Origin: Microcyclospora pomicola
Lineage: Eukaryota; Ascomycota; Dothideomycetes; Capnodiales
Assembly: GCA_002786065.1 (NCBI GenBank)
Contig: NHNY01000001.1
Location: 1,116,001 to 1,180,000 of the forward strand
DNA length: 64,000 nt
Direction of reading: 5' to 3'
In this document: piece by piece, positions 25,907 to 37,702 of the stretch
Numbering within the stretch: position 1 is the stretch's first letter
How the letters are laid out: each line of letters opens with the position of its first letter
The notes under the pieces: generated by a model
Told to the model about the DNA's origin: nothing
Database searches by the model: none
What the model saw: only the letters and a program-made list of their open reading frames with translations
Made by a program: the position numbers and the translations under genes

Positions 25907-26909
25907 ATGCCAGATATCGACTCCTTACGGATTCCGTACAAGCAAGACATATATGGGAATGATCTCTTCGCTCGGGTGAGCTGGTCAAACACCGGCAGTC
26001 CCATGCCCAAGCCCATCGGTGAGTGTCAATGCTAACCCATGCTCACCCGACTTTCCTGATATGAACCCAGCATTGATCTTCCATGGCGGTGGTCTCATCG
26101 TTGGCAGCTCCGAGATGATTCCCAACCCGCAAATCGAGGCGCTCTGTGGCAAGAACTTCGTCTGTGTAGCTCCGAATTATCGACTGGCACCGCAGATCAC
26201 CGCACTAGAAGCATTCCGAGACTGCGAGGATGCCCTCGATTGGGCGTCGACTCGTCTGCTCCAAATTATGTCTTCCAGCCATGCGGTCCACTTGAACACC
26301 GGCAAGATTGTAGCCATGGGACATTCCTCTGGAGGCACGCTCGCTCTTCACATGGCCTCATGTAGACCAGTAAAGGCAGTGACAGCTTTCTATCCGACTC
26401 TCTTCCTGAGCGATCTGACCACATTGGTGCATAAACCATTCACAGCTCCTCCGTTCGGACAGATGCCAGACTTCATCCCTACCAGCGATGATTGGACAGC
26501 GATCGAACCATCGGACCGCCAGATCTCAGAGACCATTCTTGTGCAACCAGGTGTTCCACCCTCTGCGAGGACCAAGTGGCAAGTCAACCTGCTCAAACAA
26601 GGGCAATGGATCTCAACGATTCAGCCAGACGGCGACTTTGCATCCATCGATCCGATGACAAGGCCTAGCACTAATTGGCCTCCAATCATGATTGTACAAG
26701 GGGAGGCAGACAACATTCCTGGTAGTGAATTGACAGGTGCCAAGCAGGCTGTGAAAGAGATGCGAGCTAGAGGTATAAAGGCGGAGCTTGAGGTGGTCGC
26801 CGGTGGCACGCACATGTTCGACCTCCCGCCGACGGTGGGGACGTCCGATACTGGTCCAAAGTGGGAAGCTGTGATGAGAGGATTGGACTGGCTGACGACG
26901 CATATATGA
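25907..26909 (+). CDS. Alpha/beta hydrolase fold-3 (HSL-like) esterase
   Basis: Two exons: 25907-26018 and 26071-26909, 316 aa. The splice (52-nt intron, GTGAGT and CCCAG) joins PMPKPI to ALIFHGGGLIVGS and restores the oxyanion-hole motif HGGG. The nucleophile is the Ser of GHSSGG (about residue 125). A likely acid is the Asp of QGEADNIPGS, and the His is in AGGTHMFDLPP. These are the marks of the hormone-sensitive-lipase-like esterase family. No signal peptide is seen, so a cytosolic enzyme acting on small esters or lactones is likely. The substrate cannot be told, and it is not next to a recognisable metabolic cluster. Confidence 0.88.
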
Positions 26910-27409
26910 CAATGAGCATAGAAGTTCACAAAACTTATCATCTACATGCTAGTGTCTAGCGAACATGAGATTTCGTGAGTTGAGTATAGCTCATCAGGTA
27001 TCGTGACTTGGGTCAGCTATACCACACTCTTGATTCTGCCATAAATATCAGATCTGACAAGTGTTGATATAACCAAGGCTGCTAGTGAATGGCGGTGTGC
27101 AATCCAGGAGTTCAGGCTTGACTCCCGGACTGCCTCTATCCAAAGATTCGTATATTACAGAGGATCGTCATAGGCGGAGTCTGCTCATACGGTGTTTGGT
27201 GGTAACAAAATGTTTCATTGCAGCTTGCTGGGCGCTCAAACGTGTATCAAGTCCTGGCAATCAATACCAAAGACCTCGCTCGGACTGTTGTTACCTGGTA
27301 ACGAGGACCAGACATCCGTCGAGTCCACGATGCAATCTTGCCAGGCTTGAGGCCGTATTGAGAGATGTTTCGTAATGGTCGGCCTTCCATTGTTGCCATG
27401 TACACCGTT
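26910..27409. other. Convergent intergenic region
   Basis: 500 bp between the hydrolase gene and the next minus-strand gene. Short frames without recognisable product. Confidence 0.5.
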
Positions 27410-28183
27410 TCAGATGGTCGTGTAGCTGGGCGTGGGTGAAGGGTAGCTTCTCGTCCGGGTCAAATGCTCAATCTGAACATATAAAGCGTCAAGATATCGC
27501 ATCGCTGCGGGATCTTTGAGCATCCTCGCCACTTGTAGCCCTGAGCTGATACACTGAAGGACGTTGCGATCGTCTCGTAGGGCTCTGCATTCGTGTCTTT
27601 CAAGATGCCATGTATTGAGGCTATTTTCAAGGATTGTGACAAGTTGCCTGATCTGTCCATCAAAAACGAGGCGTGCGGGAATGCGTCGTTTTGTCGCTAA
27701 TTTCTTGAGGAGATACACCCATTCGCACCATGCGCGGTCATGAGCCGACACTATAGGTGGTTTGCCCTGCTCCACAGGGATGGGAAATTGATGCTCGATG
27801 ATGAAATCGTAAGCGCATTGCGACAGCCTGTCGTTGATCTGTGTCATGATCGTGTCTTGCTCTTGCGCGTACAGCGTGGCTGGTAGCTGTGGCATCTCCG
27901 TTTCTCCACGCCCTGGGCTTTCATCATGACTGAATTCACGAGGTGACAATGGACCTGCATCAATGCTGCCACGAACCAGACCACCAACGCGTGCGTAGGG
28001 GGTCTGAGCGACTGTATGCAGCAGCCTTGGTGAAATTTCGCTCCTGCTGTTACCACGGCTTCGACTATATGGACTCCGGTCCGGTGTCGAGTAACGACGA
28101 ACCACGAGATCGGGTTGTGTGGCTCGCACGGCCTCATATTCGGACCACCTTCTCAAGTCAGCAGACATCTGGTTCAAACTCAT
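27410..28183 (-). CDS. Hypothetical protein, 257 aa
   Basis: Single-exon frame with ATG at 28183. The first 90 residues are Ser/Arg/Pro-rich (SPYSRSRGNSRSEISPR) and look disordered. Residues about 100-240 look helical and folded (TIMTQINDRLSQCAYDFIIEH, AWCEWVYLLKKLATKRR, LVTILENSLNTWHLERHECR, MRYLDALYVQIEHLTR). There is no signal peptide or membrane segment. I do not recognise the family. The amphipathic regularity of the second half supports a real protein. Confidence 0.55.
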   Translation of the reverse strand: MSLNQMSADLRRWSEYEAVRATQPDLVVRRYSTPDRSPYSRSRGNSRSEISPRLLHTVAQTPYARVGGLVRGSIDAGPLSPREFSHDESPGRGETEMPQLPATLYAQEQDTIMTQINDRLSQCAYDFIIEHQFPIPVEQGKPPIVSAHDRAWCEWVYLLKKLATKRRIPARLVFDGQIRQLVTILENSLNTWHLERHECRALRDDRNVLQCISSGLQVARMLKDPAAMRYLDALYVQIEHLTRTRSYPSPTPSYTTI

Positions 28184-29546
28184 TCAGAATCGTGCAGGTT
28201 GAATGTCCAATTGTAATTTTGCGGATGTTTCGTTGTCGTGCACATCGATCTAGGTCACACAATCGAAGGGTTACAGACGTATATGCTTATAACACTCATT
28301 AGGCATACATGCCGCGGAAGCAGCTGTGTAACCGGCTGCTTTCGAGGCTCACGTTTGGGCACGAACAGCACATGAGGCTGCAATATTTTGGGCCATTGCG
28401 ATCCAAATATATTGCGTTCTGGAGTTCCCGAGCACCCGAACCTTAAGGGGTGCTCTCCCGTCCATGTCAGTCAATCCAGATCACTAAAGAAGGCACTTGA
28501 CTGCCAGTAACGATGGCGATACCTCCGAATGGGGCATCGAGTGAATATCCGAAGGTTGTTAAAATCTTCCTGCACTTCTTCGGACCGTGATAGAAATGGT
28601 GGAACGAGACGGTACCCAACACCACTTCCTGATAGCTTATCCATTTGAATGCTTGGCTCATTTGGAGTCTGGGCGCTTACCAGGTCGAGGCCTGTAAAGT
28701 TACTCAGATGTAATTTCACTGGATTCCTCGCGCTACTGATGAAAGCACGGTAGCCTTCCAGACTAAGTCTTTTGGTGATACCGAGTACTCATCTATCCAT
28801 TGCCATGAACACAAAGTGGAACATCAACCTCGCGCCGGGACATCATCCGTGAAGCATAGTTCCGGCTCAAGCAATCACGAGAGCCCGTCCAAACGTCGTA
28901 ATTGTCGAATGTATGCCAGTCCAGACCGGCATATCGGGTTTCATGGTGCCCAAGGGTCAATGCTCCGGGCCATAGATATGGATGTCTTGATCGCGCCGCA
29001 AGGATGTGACCATCGGCAACTTCGACTTCATGCCGATCATCTGCACATACGCAAAGGGGCATTGGGCTGCTATCCAGCCGCCACTCTGCCTTCCCTTGAT
29101 TGCAACCCAAAGTACTTCGGCACTAATAGGCTCGATGGAGAAGTAAAGCCGAAGGTGATCCAGGATCGAAACTTTCATTGTTGCCAGCACGTGTGGCGAT
29201 CGCAAGTCCATCGTGACCAAGAGGTGATGTTGCGAAGCGTAGATGTGAGAGGATGTGGTCGATCGCTTTGGGCTTAGCTCTATAGCGGTCAGTCACCAAA
29301 CATTCTTGCGGCCGCACTCGACAGCTTCAACATCAAGAATAAAACACTAAACTTTTCAGCGAGTGGGGAGTGAGTATTTGTTACATTCATTCGGAGCATC
29401 TATCTGGGAACTTGCATCTGCATTGTCTCGTGCGGGCTACAAGCCTCAAGCCTCGCAAATTCAGGTTAAGGCGCCTGGCATTTGTGCTACAGATAGGTCA
29501 GAGTGAGCTCATACTCTCCTTTCTTGCATCAAACACTACTGGACAT
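28184..29546. other. Gene-poor stretch, possible decayed coding remnants
   Basis: About 1.4 kb. Minus-strand frames at 28471-28719 and 28957-29317 give protein-like stretches in more than one frame (for example KAIDHILSHLRF and LYFSIEPISAEVLWVAIKG), but none forms a gene and no family is recognised. The right end includes the 3' flank of enolase. Confidence 0.35.
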
Positions 29547-31625
<2,079 letters not shown>

Positions 31626-32913
31626 ATGAGCGATGATGCAGAGAGACAGCATGCGCTTGAGGAGTACAAGCAGAAGCTGTTGGATTCGAGAGAATGGGAG
31701 AGCAAACTCAAGGCTTTGCGACTAGAGATTAAGAACTTGCAGCATGACTTCGATGTATCAGAGGACAACATCAAAGCGTTACAGAGTGTGGGTCAGATCA
31801 TCGGAGAAGTGCTCAAACAACTGGATGAAGAGAGATGTGAGTTGCGCGTTTGAAGGGACATCGGATATACACCATACTGACATGCCCACGTAAAGTCATC
31901 GTCAAGGCTTCATCAGGTCCTCGCTACGTCGTCGGCTGCCGGTCCAAGGTCGACAAGGTGAAACTGAAGCAAGGCACACGTGTGGCGCTCGACATGACTA
32001 CTCTCACGATCATGCGTATGCTACCTCGCGAGGTCGACCCGCTCGTCTACAACATGTCGCTGGAGGACCCGGGTCAAGTGTCATTTGCAGGAATCGGTGG
32101 ATTGAACGAGCAAATACGAGAACTCAGAGAGGTCATCGAGCTACCGCTCAAGAATCCCGAGCTGTTCATACGAGTGGGTATCAAGCCACCAAAGGGTGTA
32201 TTGCTATATGGCCCACCTGGTACTGGAAAGACGCTGCTTGCAAGAGCGGTGGCGAGTTCGCTTGAGACCAACTTCCTCAAAGGTACGGTGAGAGCAGAGT
32301 CTCCGAATCGTACTTCCAGCTAACTCGCATCATAGTCGTCTCGTCTGCAATCGTTGACAAATACATTGGTGAATCTGCGCGTCTGATTCGTGAAATGTTC
32401 GGCTATGCCAAGGAACACGAACCTTGTATCATCTTCATGGATGAGATCGATGCTATCGGTGGTCGTCGTTTCTCAGAAGGCACATCCGCTGATCGGGAAA
32501 TTCAACGCACTCTCATGGAACTACTCAACCAACTCGACGGGTTCGACTATCTTGGCAAGACAAAGATCATCATGGCGACCAACCGCCCGGACACGCTAGA
32601 TCCAGCTTTACTCCGAGCTGGACGTCTGGACAGAAAGATCGAGATCCCACTGCCCAACGAGGCTGGACGATTGGAGGTACTCAAGATTCATGCTCAAAGT
32701 GTGGTCAAGGATGGAGAGATTGATTACGAGAGCGTGGTCAAGATGAGTGATGGACTCAACGGTGCCGATTTGCGGAACGTTGTCACGGAAGCTGGATTGT
32801 TCGCAATCAAGGATTACCGGGAGAGCGTCAACCAAGACGACTTCAACAAGGCTGTCCGTAAGGTCGCTGAGAGCAAGAAGTTGGAGGGTAAATTGGAATA
32901 CTCGAAACTGTAA
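31626..32913 (+). CDS. RPT4: 26S proteasome regulatory ATPase Rpt4 (PSMC6)
   Basis: Three exons: 31626-31836, 31896-32282, 32336-32913 (1176 nt, 391 aa). The N-terminal coiled coil (residues about 5-70) is followed by the OB-like part [19 protein letters not shown] and [20 protein letters not shown]. The AAA module has Walker A GPPGTGKT (about residue 176), Walker [13 protein letters not shown], and the second region of homology with [39 protein letters not shown] also matches Rpt4. The subunit belongs to the hexameric base of the 19S particle that unfolds substrates and opens the 20S gate, whose alpha3 subunit gene is also in this window. Introns are 59 and 53 nt. Confidence 0.96.
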
Positions 32914-33121
32914 GAGGTTTGGAGTGAAGTTCGTGATGCTGAGCATACAAGCGCGGAGTTATCGTCAAGCTGCGATGGCCATGCTGGTTCTCGATGTATA
33001 CTATAGTGCAAAGCCATAGACCCACCAGCTTTTCATTTTCAATGGAGAACTCGTGGTGCTGTACTCTACCATACTTTAAGAGTGCGATCAACAAGTTGAG
33101 GAAACTAAATTTGATGTCATT

Positions 33122-33904
33122 TCACACTCGCGCCTCATTGTACGGAAGCATCTGCCAGCCTGTCCAGTGTCTATGTTTCCGCAAGGCGTCACTATCGGGC
33201 ATCCATCTCAACTCCACTTCGTTGAAGTAATTCGCTCCTGCCGCTGTCTGCCGAAAGTCCAGACTTTCGAACAACCGCACACTCCTCACATTGCTCGCAT
33301 TGATCTTCACTCGCAGGTAGGAGAGTTTCCGCGGTACTTTGGCGTCGCTTGGCTCCTTCGCTGCATCATATTCGGTCACGATCTCATCCCAATGTGAGAG
33401 CACGTAGTCGATAAAGACTAATAGTGCCGCCCGACCGTAACCTCTCCGTTGCAAGTCTGTTCGTGCAATCATGAGCTCGACCTCGCCGACGACCACATCG
33501 TCCTTAGCGATTGGATCGGCCCCATCACAATTCCCATCGTCGACTTCTCCACTCTCCTCATCGCTGTCCGGCTCGAACAGAAATAAGTTGACATCCCCGA
33601 TCATATTCTCCGCTCGATCGGCCTCGCCACCTTCGATCGAGGCCGCCGATGATGACAGTCCACCTGACGATTCGTCCGACAAGTGTTCATACGGCAAACA
33701 TACAATAAAGGTAAGCTTGTCTCCGTCCGTCCGCCAGCTGCGTTGCATCTCGAACTCCTCCTCGAGACTCAGTGGCTCTGAGGCTGTGGCGGCCTGCAGG
33801 TCGGGGTCTTGCATCCAGACATGGTAGATGGGAACGTGAGAGGCTGCGTAGGGCACCAGGAGCACTTTGGACGAGTGGAGGGCGGTGGTCGCGTTGCATT
33901 TCAT
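33122..33904 (-). CDS. NAT9-type GNAT N-acetyltransferase
   Basis: Single exon, ATG at 33904, 260 aa. The start (KVLLVPYAASHVPIYHVWM, LQAATASEPLSLEEEFEMQRSW) is the diagnostic N-terminus of the NAT9 family. The acetyl-CoA binding loop is RTDLQRRGYGRAALLVFIDY (Q/R-x-x-G-x-G/A type). The end has INASNVRSVRLFESLDFRQ and FNEVELRW. Between about residues 80 and 135 there is an acidic, Ser/Asp-rich insert that is longer than I would expect for human NAT9. NAT9 proteins are cytoplasmic and have been linked to microtubule stability in flies; the fungal substrate is unknown. It ends 208 bp from the RPT4 stop, tail to tail. Confidence 0.9.
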   Translation of the reverse strand: MKCNATTALHSSKVLLVPYAASHVPIYHVWMQDPDLQAATASEPLSLEEEFEMQRSWRTDGDKLTFIVCLPYEHLSDESSGGLSSSAASIEGGEADRAENMIGDVNLFLFEPDSDEESGEVDDGNCDGADPIAKDDVVVGEVELMIARTDLQRRGYGRAALLVFIDYVLSHWDEIVTEYDAAKEPSDAKVPRKLSYLRVKINASNVRSVRLFESLDFRQTAAGANYFNEVELRWMPDSDALRKHRHWTGWQMLPYNEARV

Positions 33905-34829
33905 GGTTGCTGGCTTCGATCATACATGTAGGCTCAAGAAATTTTCTTCCGAGGTGTGGACACGATGGCATGGCTTTGGTAAGGGACGTGGATGTTATGA
34001 TTTCATAACTACAAGGGTTTCCTTGGACTCTTAGGTATGACAACCCAAACAGTTGACCTGAATATGAACCATCTAAAAGTCGATTGTGTGATTGCTTCGA
34101 AGCATGAACTACGAGCAGAAAACATACATGAACAATGTCTGGGGATGGAATAGGAAACAGCAAGTCCATGTGCTAACGCACTCGCAGATCCTCTACATAA
34201 GGTATCTCATGTTTCATGGTCTAGCAGACTCAACCGACGAGAGGCATTCGTATGGTAGCGATATGTTTGACTGGGTACGGAGGAGCTCAACATAACGCAT
34301 ATGCCTTAGGGACTGGATGTATCATAACTGACGTAGGTAGATTCGTCGCCATCACATGCCAGCAACGAGAGCAAAACGTGCCGAAGATTAGGTAAGGTAC
34401 GCTGGCAAATGAGACGAACTTGTGCCTGAATCGTTCCGGCGATCGGGAGGCCTCGGCGCGGCGTGGCAAATGAAGTGTTGCAGGTCTCGATCGACTGCCG
34501 CGATCGTCAGAATTCGTGGGGGAAGAAACATTCCAGTCCCACAACATCAAGTGAGCTCTCATCTAATCGTTTGAGCACGACTCCCGTTCCTTTCTTGCAC
34601 AAGCAATGTATCTCGCTCTCTGTATATGCATAGCGCGGTGTCGTCATTGATCATAACCTTCACCTTGGGTCCCGCTGCATCCTTAAACAATCACTCAGTA
34701 TCTCTACCTTATTCTTTGGTCCAAACGCTCTGTTGGGCCTTAACGTCCTCCTAATATCCGCGATCTGGTCGACTCTGTTGCCATTGCTCCGTAGACCTTG
34801 TCCCAAGAACCGCCGTGCACATATCGACC
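33905..34829. other. Divergent intergenic region
   Basis: About 0.9 kb between the NAT9-like gene and the PAQR gene. No supported gene or repeat. Confidence 0.45.
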
Positions 34830-36350
34830 ATGTCGGTCTACTCAGGCATGACCTATACTTCCTCCTGCACCTCGGCCCTCACGGCGTCCCAAGAAGAACC
34901 CACGTTTGGGAGCACATCTGGAGCCGCATTCGAGTCGAGAGCCGAGCCCACGCGTAGTCGTCGACGACACTCGTCGTATGACCCGCGACCATGGACCGCC
35001 GAGAGGGAGAACATGCAGTTGATGGTGGACGGCTTCTTGACGGACCTGGGCCGACGGCTGGAACTGGTGGAGTCGTATGGCCATGTGAAGATCGATGAAG
35101 GCATGAAGTTCGCATACGAAACACTACACGCGGTACATGAAAGCTGTGCTCAAGTGAGCGACGACATCATCGATGCCGGCCGGCGGCGGGCCAAGGTCCT
35201 GGTCGAGACGCTCGAGGCACGCTACCGGGACGCGCTGGAACGTAAGGAGACCTTGGAGCAAAAAGTCCAAGAAGGCATCAAAGTCTGCGAGGACATGATG
35301 CTCGACTTTGAGAAGCGTGCATACGACGCCCGTAAAGCGGGCTTCAGCGCTACGGCCAGCGATATGCTCGATAGCGGTATTGCGTACATGGAAGATGCTT
35401 CGACGAAGGCCGCCGAGATGGTGCAAGAAGGAGCAGACGCAGCCCGACGAGCAAAGGAGGCTCTGAAGCTCAAGGTCGAAGATGCCATCGTTCGTGCGCG
35501 AAAGCATGGTCTGATCACATATGAGCACCTCCCGGAGCCATGGCGTGTCAACCCGCATATCATCAGTGGCTACCGCTTTTCCGAGACCAAGCTCGACTGT
35601 GTTCGCTCATGCTTTTGTATTTCCAACGAGCTGTTCAACATCTGGTCTCACGCCATTGGGCTGATGATCGTCTTGTCCATTGCCTTCTATTTTTATCCAG
35701 CCACAGCTGCCTTTGCATCCGCTACGAAGTGGGACATTGCGATCGCTGGCTGCTTTTTCTTCGCCGCTTGCAAGTGCTTGGTCTGCAGTTGCATGTGGCA
35801 TACTATGTCTTCCATCTCCAACCAAACGCTCATGGAGCGCTTTGCTTGTGTGGACTATACAGGGATCTCATTGCTCGTGGCTGCGAGTATTATGACCACA
35901 GAATACACAGCCTTTTACTGCGAGCCCATCAGTCGTTGGATCTATCTGACCACGACTCTGGTCCTCGGTATTGCTGGCACAATCCTGCCGTGGCACCCAA
36001 CTTTCAACCGCGCGGACATGAGCTGGGCACGCGTCGGCTTTTTCGTGTCACTAGCCCTGACTGGCTTTATTCCCATCATCCAGCTGACCTTCGAGCGTGG
36101 CTGGGATGAAACGGCTTATTTTTACGCCCCTATCTTGAAGTCGGTGCTCGTCTACTTCGGTGGCGCCATTCTGTACGCCGCCAAGTTCCCAGAAAGATTC
36201 TTGCCTGGGTGCTTTGACTACGTCGGTGGGAGCCACAACATCTGGCACGTAGCTGTGCTAGGCGGTATCCTCTTCCATTACACCGCCATGCAGAGTTTCT
36301 TCGCCGAGGCGTTCCGTCGTGCAGAGCTCGGTGCCTGCTCGGTGTATTGA
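34830..36350 (+). CDS. PAQR / Izh-type seven-helix membrane protein with long N-terminal helical region
   Basis: Single exon, 506 aa from the ATG at 34830; the frame upstream of it has only a GTG. Residues about 1-60 are Ser/Thr-rich. Residues about 60-235 are long charged helices (LMVDGFLTDLGRRLELVESYG, RYRDALERKETLEQKVQEGI, ASTKAAEMVQEGADAARRAK). The PAQR domain starts at about 240 with LPEPWRVNPHIISGYR, then NELFNIWSHAIGL, CMWHTMSSIS, CVDYTGISLLV and the closing VGGSHNIWHVAVLGGILFHY. The His residues in the first, middle and last motifs are the zinc ligands of this family. Yeast Izh proteins affect zinc and sterol balance; Izh3 also has a long N-terminal part, so this is most like Izh3. 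The predicted site is an internal or plasma membrane. Confidence 0.92.
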   Translation: MSVYSGMTYTSSCTSALTASQEEPTFGSTSGAAFESRAEPTRSRRRHSSYDPRPWTAERENMQLMVDGFLTDLGRRLELVESYGHVKIDEGMKFAYETLHAVHESCAQVSDDIIDAGRRRAKVLVETLEARYRDALERKETLEQKVQEGIKVCEDMMLDFEKRAYDARKAGFSATASDMLDSGIAYMEDASTKAAEMVQEGADAARRAKEALKLKVEDAIVRARKHGLITYEHLPEPWRVNPHIISGYRFSETKLDCVRSCFCISNELFNIWSHAIGLMIVLSIAFYFYPATAAFASATKWDIAIAGCFFFAACKCLVCSCMWHTMSSISNQTLMERFACVDYTGISLLVAASIMTTEYTAFYCEPISRWIYLTTTLVLGIAGTILPWHPTFNRADMSWARVGFFVSLALTGFIPIIQLTFERGWDETAYFYAPILKSVLVYFGGAILYAAKFPERFLPGCFDYVGGSHNIWHVAVLGGILFHYTAMQSFFAEAFRRAELGACSVY

Positions 36351-36802
36351 GTGTACGACACTTTTGGCATACGATACATTACTCGGAGTGCTAGATCTTC
36401 AACATGTGCCTGGTGCTGGAGCCGGGCAGACTATAGCCTCTGTGACCATGTATTCACGAGAAGTCTTCATCGCGAACTGGTCCGATTCATGCTAGATGTC
36501 CTGAACTGGCAATTTGGCATTGTGATCACGCAATTTCTGTTCAGAATACCCTCCACGGATCGATGTTTCATACGATTAGTTAGCTGTCTGATTGCGCACA
36601 TGTCCATGCATATGGCGCCTAGCACTGGTGGCAATTTGAGACTGGAAAGGAGGGATCAAGAGCACTATGGTGAACGAAAGCTTCACACCGTTCACCATGC
36701 TGGAGATAATGCTTTTGCACGTTCACACAAATTCTGATCGATGCTACAAATGACATCCAACACAACAGCCCTCCAGCCAAGTGTGTGAAACTCTTCCGAA
36801 CT
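36351..36802. other. Convergent intergenic region
   Basis: 452 bp of 3' flanks between the PAQR gene and the NmrA-like gene. Nothing else seen. Confidence 0.5.
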
Positions 36803-37702
36803 CTAGACACGCTTCGAGATGAGGTCTTCGATCTCCGCATCGGTGAGCTCTTTCAAGCCCAAAAGCTCGTTGTCGTTCTTCTTGGAGAAATCGCCACCAA
36901 ACTCCTTACCCCAGACCGACACCTGGAGGAATGGAACGCCCCAGCCAAAAAAGTTGCTTGGATCGTCCTTCAACTTCTGGTAGCCTTCCTGCTCGCGCTC
37001 GGTGGTGGTGGTATGCGTTACGTTCCACCCTTCCTCACCTGTCAAACGCTGCATCGTGGCCAAAAGCTTGTTCTGCGTCATGGCTGCACCATGTAGACGG
37101 ACAGCGCGGTTCGCCGTCTCAGTCGGGTGGCTGAGTATCGCAGCGACGCCTCTGCCGACAAAGTCCATTGGCGCGACGGTATGGACGACATCGCCACCGT
37201 CGAAGATCTCGATCTTCTTGCCTTTAAGGTCCACGCCGAAGTTGTGATCTAGATCCCAGTCGAGGAACTCATTGTTGCAGACCAGCGTGTAGGTTGTCCA
37301 GGTCCCTTGCGTCCGTTGCTTGACATAGTCTGCGACTTTGGCCTTGTCGCTGAACACAGGGAGCGCTCGGACGATCGGAACATCGGGATCCGCACCGTAC
37401 TCGGACGGGATAATGCGCTGAACTCCCGAGGTGATGGCGGCATCAAAGAGCGCTTTCTGGCTGTTGAACGCGGCGTAGCCGACTGCGGAGATCACGGCGT
37501 CTTGGCCGCGCAGAGCAGACTCGAGACTCCTGGGGTCTTCGTAGTCGATCACAGCCACCTTTACCCCAGCGGGGTAAAACTGCGATCGTTCTGATCGTGC
37601 GAGCACGGTGACGGTGAATTTGGCGTCAAGCAGGGCATTCAGGATGGGTGTTCCCAGCGTGCCACTAGCTCCAGCTAAGGCCACGGTGTTGATTGCAGAC
37701 AT
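36803..37702 (-). CDS. NmrA-like / isoflavone-reductase-type NAD(P)-binding protein
   Basis: Single exon, ATG at 37702, 299 aa. The Rossmann start is VALAGASGTLGTPILNALLD, with a T-x-L-A-R-S second strand that favours NADPH. Then come YEDPRSLESALRGQDAVISAVG and QRIIPSEYGADPD, typical of the PCBER/isoflavone reductase branch of atypical short-chain reductases in fungi. The C-terminal half has MDFVGRGVAAILSHPTETANR. Such proteins are either NADPH-dependent reductases or redox sensors; the substrate is unknown. A broken relative lies at 45674-46429. There is no signal peptide. Confidence 0.9.
   Translation of the reverse strand: MSAINTVALAGASGTLGTPILNALLDAKFTVTVLARSERSQFYPAGVKVAVIDYEDPRSLESALRGQDAVISAVGYAAFNSQKALFDAAITSGVQRIIPSEYGADPDVPIVRALPVFSDKAKVADYVKQRTQGTWTTYTLVCNNEFLDWDLDHNFGVDLKGKKIEIFDGGDVVHTVAPMDFVGRGVAAILSHPTETANRAVRLHGAAMTQNKLLATMQRLTGEEGWNVTHTTTTEREQEGYQKLKDDPSNFFGWGVPFLQVSVWGKEFGGDFSKKNDNELLGLKELTDAEIEDLISKRV

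Noticed and set aside
34815-34829. Upstream GTG as start of the PAQR gene
   Set aside because: A non-ATG start five codons ahead of a well-placed ATG has no support; ATG 34830 preferred.
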